64,000 bases of DNA from Lachnospiraceae bacterium. GTDB lineage: Bacteria; Bacillota; Clostridia; Lachnospirales; Lachnospiraceae. Every line of letters begins with the position of its first letter. The stretch's first letter is position 1. The DNA is taken from contig JAHZHB010000119.1 of the NCBI GenBank assembly GCA_019420465.1, forward strand, positions 62,001 through 126,000. The letters are read 5' to 3'. Under the pieces are notes generated by a model that saw only the letters and a program-made list of their open reading frames with translations, did no database searches and had not been told where the DNA came from. A program made the position numbers and the translations under genes. Below, in pieces: positions 55,762-64,000 of the stretch.

Positions 55762-56790
55762 TTATCGTTTTAATGCGCCCTGCAGAAGCTCTACTGCCAG
55801 CTGTGTCTTTTCGTTGTTGGCCTTTTCGTTGGAACCGTAGATACCTACCGCACCGATCAGATAGCCATTTTCGTACAGAGCCGCCGCACTCTTTTCTACA
55901 GCTTTGGCTGCTTCTCCCTGCAGTCTGGCTCTGTGCAGAGCCTCTTTGGCCGCCGAAAGCGAACCATGCACCTGTACAGAATGTCTGGCCAGAGAATTGG
56001 TTGCCAGAATCTCTCCCTCCGGATCAACCACACAGATCGTATAGAATGTACCGTAGGAATTATTTACCCGGGCACTGAATTTCTTAATACGGTTGGCCAC
56101 GCGGTCCCGGCAAAGTGACGGAATCTTTTCTATAACAGGCTCGCTCACAACCTTCTCCGGCAGTCTGCCATCCGAAGATTCCGGCTGAACGCCTGCTGTG
56201 GTCTCATTAGCGACCGGTGCTGCTACCGCCAGCTGCTGACTGTTTTCTACCTGGCGGGCGATCTGCTGAGTCAGAGAAAGCCCCTGCTGTCTGGCATCTG
56301 CCAAACGTGCCTGTATGTATAAATAATCGGACAGACGATTCAGATAGGCTCCGGCCTGCTCATCCATCGGATAGCTGGCTGCCACCTCCGTAAAACGGCG
56401 CTCGCACCGTCTGACAACACTCCTTGCGATATCGATCTGTGCAGAATAGAAGCATCCCCCAGGCAAAATCTCCCCCTCTGCCTGCGTCAGCTGTCTCTCC
56501 ATCTGACCGATCCTCGTCTCCAGCTCAGCCACCTGTTCTTTGGATACGCCCTGTATACGGCTGCCTGCCGGCTGTTCAACGCCATGCTTAACCACCAGAA
56601 GCACCTTCTGGATACCCAGAAGCTCCTGCCACAGCATCGCATCCTGTGTCAGAGACCGCACCAGTCCGATATGGCTGTTCAATTCATCCAGTTCCCCCAG
56701 AAGATGGATCCGCACATCACTTTTCATTACACGCGTACCCTCTCCGAGGACGGTCACCTTTGTGTCACCGCTTTTTTCGTAGAGTTTCAT
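55762..56790 (-). CDS. pduO: PduO-type cob(I)alamin adenosyltransferase with C-terminal haem-binding-like domain
   Basis: The 342-residue protein joins a PduO adenosyltransferase (residues 1-180; YEKSGDTKVTVLGEG, ARSVVRRCERRF, LNRLSDYLYIQARL), which makes adenosylcobalamin, to a HbpS/GlcG-type C-terminal domain (residues 205-342; FYTICVVDPEGEILATNSLARHS, AVGIYGSN). The two-domain form is that of Salmonella PduO. The typical TRTGD of the N-terminal is YEKSGD here. No pdu or eut cluster is near, although an orphan shell protein lies at 37480. Single gene. Confidence 0.85.
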   Translation of the reverse strand: MKLYEKSGDTKVTVLGEGTRVMKSDVRIHLLGELDELNSHIGLVRSLTQDAMLWQELLGIQKVLLVVKHGVEQPAGSRIQGVSKEQVAELETRIGQMERQLTQAEGEILPGGCFYSAQIDIARSVVRRCERRFTEVAASYPMDEQAGAYLNRLSDYLYIQARLADARQQGLSLTQQIARQVENSQQLAVAAPVANETTAGVQPESSDGRLPEKVVSEPVIEKIPSLCRDRVANRIKKFSARVNNSYGTFYTICVVDPEGEILATNSLARHSVQVHGSLSAAKEALHRARLQGEAAKAVEKSAAALYENGYLIGAVGIYGSNEKANNEKTQLAVELLQGALKR

Positions 56791-56990
56791 ACTATCCCCT
56801 TATATCTGGAGGCATAAACCTCCCACAATTAATTTTAAGTATAGCACACTCTTCTCAAATATGGTAGCCATCTTTTACAATTAAATCAACAATCCTAAAT
56901 TTTTATTTAAATTCCACCGCCCGCTTATGCGGTGGAATTCACTCTAAAACCGATCAGCATCCCGCCAAAGAACACAGACAGCAGCCATCG

Positions 56991-57302
56991 CTACCAGTTT
57001 TTTAAGTTTTCTCTTGTCCAGCTGGTCCTCGTCACCAGAAACGCCTGTCTGTCGGCATAGTATCTGTTGACTCTTTTATAGGTAAAAGATCCGACTGCCC
57101 AGCCACCTGCAACAATCGCACAGAGCTCATTTTCTCCGTCGGACAGCTGCCTGGTGATATCGTAGGTCTGGTACTGCAGCTGATGCTTATAGGATGTAAA
57201 ACCGGGAGCAAAATAGGTATCGCCTACCTTTTCACCATTCAGTGTCAGCTCATAGATACCAAGAGCTGTTGCATACAGCCGGGCTGCCTTTATCTTCTTT
57301 TT
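56991..57302 (-). pseudogene. Fragment of a GH78 alpha-L-rhamnosidase
   Basis: About 85 codons (ARLYATALGIYELTLNG, GDTYFAPGFTSYKHQLQYQ, VAGGWAVGSF, NRYYADRQAFLV) match the N-terminal domain of GH78 rhamnosidases, which are normally 700-1000 residues. No signal of the catalytic domain follows; the frame ends TRTSWTRENLKNW and stop. There is no ribosome site before it. It is a deletion relic of a plant-glycan gene. Confidence 0.7.
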
Positions 57303-57439
57303 ATATGCGATTTTTTTACGTTTCTTTGATAGATGCATCATAACACTTCGCTTTGTGAACGGTAAAAAAGAACGTGAACGGTCTGGTTTTTAACGTGATT
57401 TGCAAAACATAAAAAATCAGCCCTGTATACTTTTTCAGA

Positions 57440-57490
57440 AAAAACAGTCTGTACTGACGAAACTTTATATCGTCAGTACAGACTGTTTTT
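57440..57490. terminator. Bidirectional terminator
   Basis: AAAACAGTCTGTACTGACGA pairs perfectly with TCGTCAGTACAGACTGTTTT, a 20-bp stem with T-runs on both strands. Confidence 0.9.
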
Positions 57491-57537
57491 GCAAATCCAG
57501 TACAGTATTTCATGCATCTTTTACCAGCGTATACTGC

Positions 57538-58212
57538 TTATTGAAATTTTTCCAGATATTTCAATGCCCGGTTATAACGTTCATTCTCTGACTGTGCCTT
57601 TGCCTCTTCCCCTTTCAGACCAAGCAGTGCAGCTGACCGTTCCAGATCGTAGGCAAACTCTACGGCACACTGGTGTACATCATGGGAAGTCCGCAGCGTT
57701 GTGTCCAGCCCCGGATACTTCTCCTTAATCAGCGTAAGCATAGCATCCAGCTGGGCATGCAGATCACCGATACTCCGCCCGGAATCTATGGCTGTATCGT
57801 ACAGCACCTCTTTCAGAGAATAATGCGTAAAACCGATAAGGCCATACCCGATCGCATCCTTTGTAAAATCCTCCCGTGACATTTCGCCCGTATCCACAGC
57901 ATGCGTATAGGAACGGGATGCCTTGTCCTCCGGCTTGCACCTTTGCTTGATACAGGGGTAAACACCAGATTCCACATCCATATTCCCCAGCGCACCGCTG
58001 GCTCCTTCCGGCGTGTAGCCGGACCGGATCAGATAGGTATAGACCGTCGGGGCGTAATTCTGACGGGTATGTGAACTGTTCAGGACACCTGCCAGCAGGA
58101 TCAGAACTAAAAGCACCGGAACAGATACCAGCACCTTCCCCAGTGTTGTCAGGGAATTCCAGAAACGCACAATCTTATAGCGTGATTTTGTTCTTTTTCT
58201 TTTTGTAGTCAT
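57538..58212 (-). CDS. Membrane-anchored phage-tail-lysozyme-like protein
   Basis: The 224-residue product has a basic N-terminus (TTKRKRTKSRYK), one membrane helix (VLVSVPVLLVLILLAGVL), and an extracellular domain resembling the phage tail lysozyme family (YLIRSGYTPEGASGALGNMDVESG, with Glu as the presumed catalytic acid; YGLIGFTHYSLKEVLY). It could cut peptidoglycan glycan strands. No other phage gene is present, so this appears to be a domesticated or host enzyme. It follows the HipA-like gene by 34 bp, same strand. Confidence 0.65.
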   Translation of the reverse strand: MTTKRKRTKSRYKIVRFWNSLTTLGKVLVSVPVLLVLILLAGVLNSSHTRQNYAPTVYTYLIRSGYTPEGASGALGNMDVESGVYPCIKQRCKPEDKASRSYTHAVDTGEMSREDFTKDAIGYGLIGFTHYSLKEVLYDTAIDSGRSIGDLHAQLDAMLTLIKEKYPGLDTTLRTSHDVHQCAVEFAYDLERSAALLGLKGEEAKAQSENERYNRALKYLEKFQ

Positions 58213-58246
58213 AGATATATATTCTTTCTTGCATCTGTTTGCCGTT

Positions 58247-59365
58247 TTACTGTAAAACAGCGTTCAGCTTTTGGATTATCTGTCCAATCTCATAGAGAGC
58301 CTGACTGTTCACCACGGAAAAATCGATGGTCTTTTCTTTTCCCGCATATGCTTTCTCATACTCAGCCGCTTTTTGTTCATCCTTTTCCTTGTATCTGGCC
58401 ATGCCGATATGAAAAGCAAAAGAACTGGCCTTATCCGGGTATGACGGATTTTTCTGCAATTCAAACCATTCCCGGTGATGCTGCAGATCATATGCAAAGT
58501 CGGACAATTTATCCAGAAAACACTTTGTCACCTCTGGATAATGCTCCTTTATGTATACCAGATTATGATGCAAAGCCACGGCACTGGCCTCCACCAGCAC
58601 TCGCTCCTTCGCATCCGTTACAAACGCATATTCCCCGTCTGTCACCTCCGCCCCACTGATGGAACGCAACAGCTCGTCAAATGCATGCTTATGCTGCACA
58701 TAATGATCCGGGAACTGATAGTATGTAGAAAATTCATGATCGATCATCGGTGCCAGACCTATGATTTCCTCTCCACATCCTGCTTTGCTTCCTTCCTTAT
58801 TTTCCCGACACAAAAAAGCCACATTTTCATAATGATACTTCTGATCCCCCTTCAGAATTGACACAAGCACCTGCATGGCCAGTGCTTCTGCGATATCCGT
58901 ATGCTGCTGAAAATAAGCCGAAGAAAAAATATCGGTGAAATCATAAAACATCTCACAATAATTCACATACTGGTCAATATCTACCCGATCATCCGGATAT
59001 TTCCGGAAAAATTCCAGAAGATTTAACAGATACTCTCCCTCGCCATTGACCAGGGGCACCGCCGTTCCATAATCGTAATATTTTCCAGCCTCTTTCTCAT
59101 AACCATCACAGAAAGCCAGCTGATATACCGGTGCCGGTTCAAAATACGCATTGATCACCGTTGACCAGAACACCTCTGCATAGGCAAACAGCGGTGTCGA
59201 AAACGGTTTGGACTTTGTCAGTGGTTTGAATATCCGCCCATCCGCAAATACCGGAAAATGCTTCTCTCCCCTGACAACTCCGACAGCTTCGGCAGTCAGG
59301 TTCGCTTTACGCGCATCATAAGTGTAATGGGCGGTGGTGTAATTTATATTTGGATTTTGGCTCAT
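58247..59365 (-). CDS. Possible HipA/CtkA-like protein kinase
   Basis: I do not recognise this 372-residue protein with certainty. Three spaced motifs recall HipA-type kinases: FKPLTKSKPFST for the ATP-binding Lys, LKGDQKYHYENVAFLC for the catalytic Asp and Asn (HipA and CtkA have a GDxHxxN form), and LAPMIDHEFSTYY in the place of the metal-binding Asp loop. No HipB-type antitoxin gene is beside it. It shares strand and close spacing with the lysozyme-like gene. A divergent member of another family is possible. Confidence 0.4.
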   Translation of the reverse strand: MSQNPNINYTTAHYTYDARKANLTAEAVGVVRGEKHFPVFADGRIFKPLTKSKPFSTPLFAYAEVFWSTVINAYFEPAPVYQLAFCDGYEKEAGKYYDYGTAVPLVNGEGEYLLNLLEFFRKYPDDRVDIDQYVNYCEMFYDFTDIFSSAYFQQHTDIAEALAMQVLVSILKGDQKYHYENVAFLCRENKEGSKAGCGEEIIGLAPMIDHEFSTYYQFPDHYVQHKHAFDELLRSISGAEVTDGEYAFVTDAKERVLVEASAVALHHNLVYIKEHYPEVTKCFLDKLSDFAYDLQHHREWFELQKNPSYPDKASSFAFHIGMARYKEKDEQKAAEYEKAYAGKEKTIDFSVVNSQALYEIGQIIQKLNAVLQ

Positions 59366-59509
59366 GTTACCTGCTTTCCTGCTGTGGATACAATAATTGC
59401 AATGGTTTTCATTTTTATATCATATACCAATAGTATTGTCAATATATTTTATATTAACTCGTCTCATGTTAACGGGGCTGCAGACGGAAGTCCCGACAGC
59501 TTTTTATAC

Positions 59510-60904
59510 CTATGCCAGATGAAAAACGTCCAGCAACAAAAGCCATACAAGGCCATAATATGTCAAAACCGCCACCAGATCATTCACGGTTGTAATCAGA
59601 GGACCGGAAGCCACTGCAGGGTCTACCTTAATCTTATGAAAGAACATCGGAATTACTGTACCTACCAGGCTGGAAATAACCATAGCTGCCATCAGGGACA
59701 GCCCCACACAACCAGAAATCAGGAATGCACTTCCAATCGCATTATGCTTCAGCACAAGGGCATACACACCAATGAATATAAAAGCCAGAATTCCCAGGAA
59801 CATACCATTTGCAAATCCAACCTTCATCTCTTTAAAGATCAGATGCACCTTCTGGCTTCCGGTAAGATTCTCATCCATCAACACACGAATCGTTACGGCC
59901 AAAGACTGCGTACCCACATTTCCTGCCATATCTAAGATCAGGGACTGGAAACACATGACAATAGGCAATACCGCAACAACCGTCTCAAAAACTCCCACCA
60001 CAGAGGAAACCGCCATACCGAGAAATAAAAGAATGATCAGCCATGGCAGACGCTTTTTCATACTTTCTTTTGTCGTTTCGCTCAAATCCTCCTCGGCCGT
60101 CAGACCGGCCAGCTTGGCATAATCGTCACCCATCTCATCGTCTACAACTTCCACGATATCCTGCGCAGTGATAACACCGAGAATCTGATGCTTCTCATTG
60201 ACTACCGGAATGGAATCCTCGGCATAATCCTTGATTCTTTCAATACAGTCTGCAATCTTTTCATGGTCTTTGACATACGGATAGGATGTACTGATGATAT
60301 CCTCAAGAGGATCATTCTCTCTGGCAATGATCAGATCTTTCAGATCGATCGCACCGTAAAAGATATCTTTCTGGTCGATCACATAAACTGTGGAAATATT
60401 GTCGTTTTCTCCGGCCTGCCGCACCAGCTCGTGCATCGCCATGCGGATTGACAGCGTATTATGGATCACAATAAAATTGTTCGTCATACAGCTGCCGATC
60501 TCATCATCGTCATACGACATGATCAGCCGGATATCCCGGCTCACCTCATCATCGAGCAGCTCCACCAGCTTTTTGCGCGTCACATCGTCCATCTCGTCCA
60601 GGACATCCGCCGCCTCGTCAGCATCCATATAGGACAGGATCTTTGCTTCCTTCTCCGGAGAGATCTCTTTAAAATACTCCTCCGGATCATCAATATAGGA
60701 AAATATTTCCGCCAGATGCTGTGCACCAAGGATCGGGTACAGCCGCTTTCTCTCGGCAGACGTCAGCTTTTGCAGCGCATCGGCAATATCGTTTTCATGG
60801 AAATCCATGACCCGGTCAAGCAGCTCTTCTTCATCTTGTATGGACCGGATAATGTGCAGCAGTTCTTTTACATAATCTGGATTTTTTCTTGTCTCTGTTG
60901 CCAT
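59510..60904 (-). CDS. mgtE: Magnesium transporter MgtE
   Basis: The 464-residue channel has the MgtE N domain (residues 1-130, helical superhelix), a CBS pair (MTNNFIVIHNTLS, HQILGVITAQDIVEVVDDEMG) that senses Mg, and five C-terminal helices. The usual QIQSLxxP-like segment GNVGTQSLAVTIR lines the pore. The ATG at 60904 follows GGAGGAGG; the longer frame to 60964 has no site. No M-box riboswitch was seen upstream. Confidence 0.93.
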   Translation of the reverse strand: MATETRKNPDYVKELLHIIRSIQDEEELLDRVMDFHENDIADALQKLTSAERKRLYPILGAQHLAEIFSYIDDPEEYFKEISPEKEAKILSYMDADEAADVLDEMDDVTRKKLVELLDDEVSRDIRLIMSYDDDEIGSCMTNNFIVIHNTLSIRMAMHELVRQAGENDNISTVYVIDQKDIFYGAIDLKDLIIARENDPLEDIISTSYPYVKDHEKIADCIERIKDYAEDSIPVVNEKHQILGVITAQDIVEVVDDEMGDDYAKLAGLTAEEDLSETTKESMKKRLPWLIILLFLGMAVSSVVGVFETVVAVLPIVMCFQSLILDMAGNVGTQSLAVTIRVLMDENLTGSQKVHLIFKEMKVGFANGMFLGILAFIFIGVYALVLKHNAIGSAFLISGCVGLSLMAAMVISSLVGTVIPMFFHKIKVDPAVASGPLITTVNDLVAVLTYYGLVWLLLLDVFHLA

Positions 60905-61172
60905 ATCGTATCCTCCTCCTGCCTGAAGGCATTTTAATTTTTGTTCTGTATACATCCAAAACACGTGTATATAAAACGCAGATTTTATCGTTTCCGATTA
61001 TATTTCCGGTTTTTTTTACTGTCAACTGCTGCCCGGTCATTTTTCAGCATTAAATCAACAAAATCCCACACAATCAGAATCTCACACAGGTAACGCGTTT
61101 CTCCTGGTCAGGTACGGACAGACCTTCTGTCAAAACTGGTTCACTGGACCAATGATTGATATACACGGCAAC

Positions 61173-61220
61173 AAAAAAAGACAGACGGTGCTTCCGAAAA
61201 GGAAACGCACCGCTGTCTTT
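61173..61220 (-). terminator. Terminator of nifS-nifU operon
   Basis: GACAGCGGTGC pairs with GCACCGTCTGTC (one bulge), with GTTTCC/GGAA inner pairs, followed by TTTTTTT on the minus strand. Confidence 0.85.
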
Positions 61221-61248
61221 CCCAGTCCTGCATCATGCAGTATCTGTA

Positions 61249-61638
61249 TTATTCCGGCATTTTCTCGCCTTTGCGTTTGTAGTAATCCTCTACTGCCGCC
61301 TTTACTGCCTCCTCAGCCAGTACAGAGCAGTGGATCTTGTGTGTCGGCAGACCGTCGAGAGCCTCTACAACAGCCTTGTTGGACAGTTCCAGAGCTTCCT
61401 TAATGGATTTGCCCTTGATCATCTCTGTAGCCATAGAGCTTGTTGCGATGGCGGAACCACAGCCAAACGTATTAAACTTTACGTCTGTGATGATCTCGTT
61501 TTCATCGACCTTGATATACATTCTCATGATATCGCCACATTTGGCATTGCCTACCTCACCGATACCATCGGCATCATCGATCTTACCTACATTTCTCGGA
61601 TGCTGAAAATGATCCATTACTTTTTCGCTGTATAACAT
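61249..61638 (-). CDS. nifU: NifU/IscU-type Fe-S scaffold protein
   Basis: The 129-residue protein is the N-type scaffold with the three Cys positions NAKCGDI, FGCGSAIA and HCSVLA. It accepts sulfur from NifS, 14 bp upstream, and builds clusters for transfer to apo-proteins such as radical SAM activases. Cytoplasmic. The pair is the minimal NIF/ISC-like machinery common in Clostridia. Confidence 0.95.
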   Translation of the reverse strand: MLYSEKVMDHFQHPRNVGKIDDADGIGEVGNAKCGDIMRMYIKVDENEIITDVKFNTFGCGSAIATSSMATEMIKGKSIKEALELSNKAVVEALDGLPTHKIHCSVLAEEAVKAAVEDYYKRKGEKMPE

Positions 61639-61651
61639 TGTATTTTCCTCC

Positions 61652-62842
61652 TTAAATCAGATGCGGTCTCTCACCTTTTTGCAGCTCATCCCATACCGGG
61701 GAGATCTCTCTTAAGTAAGATACGACCTCTTTGACATTCTGTACGATATAATCCATCTCTTCCATCGTGTTTTCTGCACCGATCGACAGTCTGAGAGAAC
61801 CATGGGCTACCTCATGCGGCAGGCCAAGGGCCAGAAGCACATGGCTCGGATCCAGGGAACCGGATGTGCAGGCAGATCCGGAAGAAGCACCGATTCCTCT
61901 GGCATCCAGAAGAAGCAGCATGGACTCACCCTCAATACCTTCAAAGCAGAAATTGACAGTACCGGGAATACGTGTCTCTCTGTTACCATTCAGATGGCTG
62001 TGTTCGATCTGGGACAGTCCCTCGATCAGGCGGTCTCTTAAAGATGCGATATACGGATTGTCCTTTTCTCTGCTTTCGCAGACAGCCTGGAAAGCAACAG
62101 CCATACCGGCGATCGCCGGAAGATTCTCTGTACCGGCACGCTTACCACGTTCCTGGGCACCGCCCTCGATCAGGTTGGTCAGCTGGATACCCTTGCGGCA
62201 GTACAGCACGCCCACACCTCTCGGTCCGTAGAATTTATGTGCGGATAAAGCCAGGAAATCAATATTTTCCTTAACAACATCGATATCCAGACGACCGGCA
62301 GCCTGTACAGCATCTGTATGGAACAGGATACCCTTTTCACGGCACAGCGCACCGATCTCGGCGATCGGCTGGATCGTACCGATCTCATTGTTGGCATACA
62401 TCACAGATACACAGACCGTATCCTCACGGATCGCTGCCTTCAGATCCTCCAGACGTACGATACCATCTTCATGTACCGGAAGAAGAGTCACTTCGAAGCC
62501 CTCTTTTTCCAGACGTTTCAGACTGTGCAATACGGCATGATGTTCAAAAGCCGTGGAAATGATATGCATTTTTCCTTTTTTCTTACCGATCATGGCAGCT
62601 GTTAAAAGTGCCTGATTGTCAGCCTCGCTGCCCCCGGATGTAAAGTAGATCTCTTCCGGCTTTGCATGCAGATATTTTGCCATGATCTCACGGCTCTGCC
62701 ACAGCTTTTCAGCTGCTTTCTGTCCTACTGTATGCAGGCTGGACGGATTACCGTAATAGTTCTCCATGCAATCGTTCATCGCTTCTCTTGCCGCAGGGCT
62801 TGTGGCTGTTGTCGCCGCATGATCTGCATATATATAATTCAT
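61652..62842 (-). CDS. nifS: Cysteine desulfurase, NifS/IscS type
   Basis: The 396-residue PLP enzyme takes sulfur from cysteine. Lys of the Schiff base is in LSAHKFYGPRGVG and the sulfur-carrying Cys is in SSGSACTSGSLDPSH; YADHAATTATSPAA is the start. It makes persulfide for the NifU scaffold immediately downstream. A LysR regulator lies upstream on the same strand and may control the pair. Confidence 0.96.
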   Translation of the reverse strand: MNYIYADHAATTATSPAAREAMNDCMENYYGNPSSLHTVGQKAAEKLWQSREIMAKYLHAKPEEIYFTSGGSEADNQALLTAAMIGKKKGKMHIISTAFEHHAVLHSLKRLEKEGFEVTLLPVHEDGIVRLEDLKAAIREDTVCVSVMYANNEIGTIQPIAEIGALCREKGILFHTDAVQAAGRLDIDVVKENIDFLALSAHKFYGPRGVGVLYCRKGIQLTNLIEGGAQERGKRAGTENLPAIAGMAVAFQAVCESREKDNPYIASLRDRLIEGLSQIEHSHLNGNRETRIPGTVNFCFEGIEGESMLLLLDARGIGASSGSACTSGSLDPSHVLLALGLPHEVAHGSLRLSIGAENTMEEMDYIVQNVKEVVSYLREISPVWDELQKGERPHLI

Positions 62843-62936
62843 TGTGTTCCTCCTTGTATTTTTAATTTCCAGTTTTCCTATATGTTCACTAGGATTAAAC
62901 TACCACTTTTTTTCGCCGCCGTCAATAGAAAATCGT

Positions 62937-63842
62937 CTATTTTCTACCCGTCTGTGTATGATTTTCCAAACAATCCTTTACATGCGCCAAAAAGCGTTCT
63001 GCCAGTGCCGGAAGTTCTTTCTGCTTGTCCCAGACCAGCTTGTAATCTACAGTTTTGACGGGATCTACGATCTCTTTTTCTACGATACCTGCAGGCGTGT
63101 ACTCATTGTCCACCTTGGGGAAAATGGCAATTCCCACGGACCGTCTGGTCAGCTCTCTGGCATTTAAAAAGCTGCTCATTTCGCAGACAATATCCAGCTC
63201 ATGGTCAAAGCCTTCAAACCAGGATTCGATTTCCCGTACTCTGGATTTACGCGAAGGGATCAGAAGTGATTCCTTTACCAGCAGTTTCAGAGGAATCGTA
63301 TTGCCGGGAAGCTCTGCCAGCGGATGATGCTCCGGAATCATGGCGACCCAGGGCATGATCTCTACAGGGATACTGTCCAGCCGCTCATGATCAAAGGGTT
63401 CCGCGATCAGCGCCAGATCCAGAAGGCCTTTCTCCATACGCTCCACAACGTCATCTGTGCTGCCGTTCCACAGTTCATAATGTACCTGTGGATACAGTGT
63501 TGTAAAAGAGGAGATCCACTGTGCCAGAAGGCTCGGTCCGCGTCCTTCTACTGTACCGATATACAGTGTGCCTCCGGTGCCGTTTTTTAATTCGCTGACC
63601 TCCTCTTTGGTCTTGTCCACCATGGAGAGGATCTCTTCGCCGCGATTACGTAAAAGAATGCCTTCTTCTGTGAGCTTTAAGCGTTTTTTTGAGCGGTCAA
63701 AAAGCTCTACCCCCAGCTCTTCTTCGAGCTGGCGCATCTGTCGGCTGAGTGGTGGCTGGGCCATATGCAGATTTTCTGCCGCTCTGGTGATATTGCATTC
63801 TTTTGCCACTTCCAGAAAGTACTGGATCGTGCGGATATCCAT
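62937..63842 (-). CDS. LysR-family transcriptional regulator
   Basis: The 301-residue protein has the N-terminal LysR winged helix (MDIRTIQYFLEVAKECNITRAAENLHMAQPPLSRQ in pieces) and a periplasmic-binding-like effector domain. It resembles the CynR/CysL-like group, but the effector is unknown. It is 95 bp upstream of nifS on the same strand; control of cysteine or Fe-S genes is possible by context only. Confidence 0.88.
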   Translation of the reverse strand: MDIRTIQYFLEVAKECNITRAAENLHMAQPPLSRQMRQLEEELGVELFDRSKKRLKLTEEGILLRNRGEEILSMVDKTKEEVSELKNGTGGTLYIGTVEGRGPSLLAQWISSFTTLYPQVHYELWNGSTDDVVERMEKGLLDLALIAEPFDHERLDSIPVEIMPWVAMIPEHHPLAELPGNTIPLKLLVKESLLIPSRKSRVREIESWFEGFDHELDIVCEMSSFLNARELTRRSVGIAIFPKVDNEYTPAGIVEKEIVDPVKTVDYKLVWDKQKELPALAERFLAHVKDCLENHTQTGRK

Positions 63843-63947
63843 ACGCTACCTCCGTTTCATACCAAAAAAGTATCATTACTATAATAATATATGTATTTTT
63901 TATTTTAATTTCAATATGTTATAGTGGTTTTATTGAAAAAGCTTTGT

Positions 63948-63990
63948 ATGCGGCAGGTTTCTCTATCCTATATTCTTCCCCCTGCCGCAT
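63948..63990 (-). terminator. Hairpin at window edge, terminator of a gene beyond
   Basis: ATGCGGCAGG pairs with CCTGCCGCAT over a 23-base loop. On the minus strand it would end a transcript entering from beyond 64000. Confidence 0.55.
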
Positions 63991-64000
63991 TTCTATAAAT

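Noticed and set aside
60905..61170. M-box riboswitch expected before mgtE
   Set aside because: No M-box conserved blocks were found; only the shared post-terminator motif is present.

Overview
The window looks like chromosome of an anaerobic, low-to-mid GC Firmicute of the Lachnospiraceae (Blautia-like acetogen is my best guess, by inference only). The grounds are: oxygen-independent class III ribonucleotide reductase, formate-tetrahydrofolate ligase next to a formate channel, GatCAB amidotransferase, the DAP pathway (dapF), strong GGAGG ribosome sites, a T-box, a ZTP riboswitch, PduO-type cobalamin adenosyltransferase, NifS/NifU, and a large sugar-catabolic complement. No rRNA, tRNA, CRISPR array, intact transposon or prophage was seen.

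Layout. 0.1-3.1 kb: a PucR-type regulator divergent from a uroporphyrinogen-decarboxylase-family (methyltransferase-like) gene. 3.2-5.4 kb: nrdD with two NrdR-like boxes. 5.9-7.7 kb: a NiaR-type repressor behind a PTS-IIC-like transporter whose promoter carries a perfect inverted repeat. 8.1-15.4 kb: a LacI regulator with a sugar ABC transporter, divergent from a GH94 cellobiose phosphorylase, with repeated LacI-type operators between them. 15.6-17.3 kb: ECF sigma factor and membrane anti-sigma partner. 17.8-23.3 kb: gatCAB, a zinc-ribbon membrane protein, dapF. 23.4-25.3 kb: glnA with an ANTAR regulator. 26.1-28.7 kb: alcohol and aldehyde dehydrogenase pair. 28.9-31.4 kb: GGDEF protein and CNNM/HlyC-like transporter. 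31.4-37.1 kb: a Dlt-like operon (adenylation enzyme, LysA-like decarboxylase, carrier protein, MBOAT, SGNH protein). 37.5-39.4 kb: an orphan microcompartment shell gene, a polysaccharide deacetylase and xpt. 39.7-42.6 kb: lipoprotein, a T-box with what looks like a decayed trpE start, and an Rpn-family nuclease. 42.7-49.3 kb: GH31 glycosidase and the non-oxidative pentose phosphate genes rpe, tal, tkt (split) and rpiB. 49.7-54.2 kb: NlpC/P60 hydrolase, a small Cys-rich protein, ZTP riboswitch-fhs-formate channel. 54.6-63.8 kb: DAHP synthase, PduO, a GH78 relic, a lysozyme-like membrane protein, a HipA-like protein, mgtE, nifU-nifS and a LysR regulator.

The most unusual feature is a set of six giant intergenic inverted repeats (130-283 bp) and one half copy, each just 3' of an operon. 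Four copies (B, C, D, E) share a conserved core of about 118 nt containing an 8-bp and a 6-bp helix whose sequences differ between copies but keep pairing, so compensatory change is visible directly. Each copy has its own unrelated, nearly perfect 40-51 bp outer stem. A short GGACNGACGC-like motif abuts the 5' edge of most copies, and most arm mismatches are G-U compatible only on the strand of the preceding gene. This looks like a dispersed structured RNA (or hairpin DNA) family. I cannot say from here whether it is already catalogued.

Functionally, much of the window serves plant-glycan sugar use (cellobiose phosphorolysis, GH31, a lost GH78, pentose phosphates), one-carbon and fermentation metabolism, and envelope modification.
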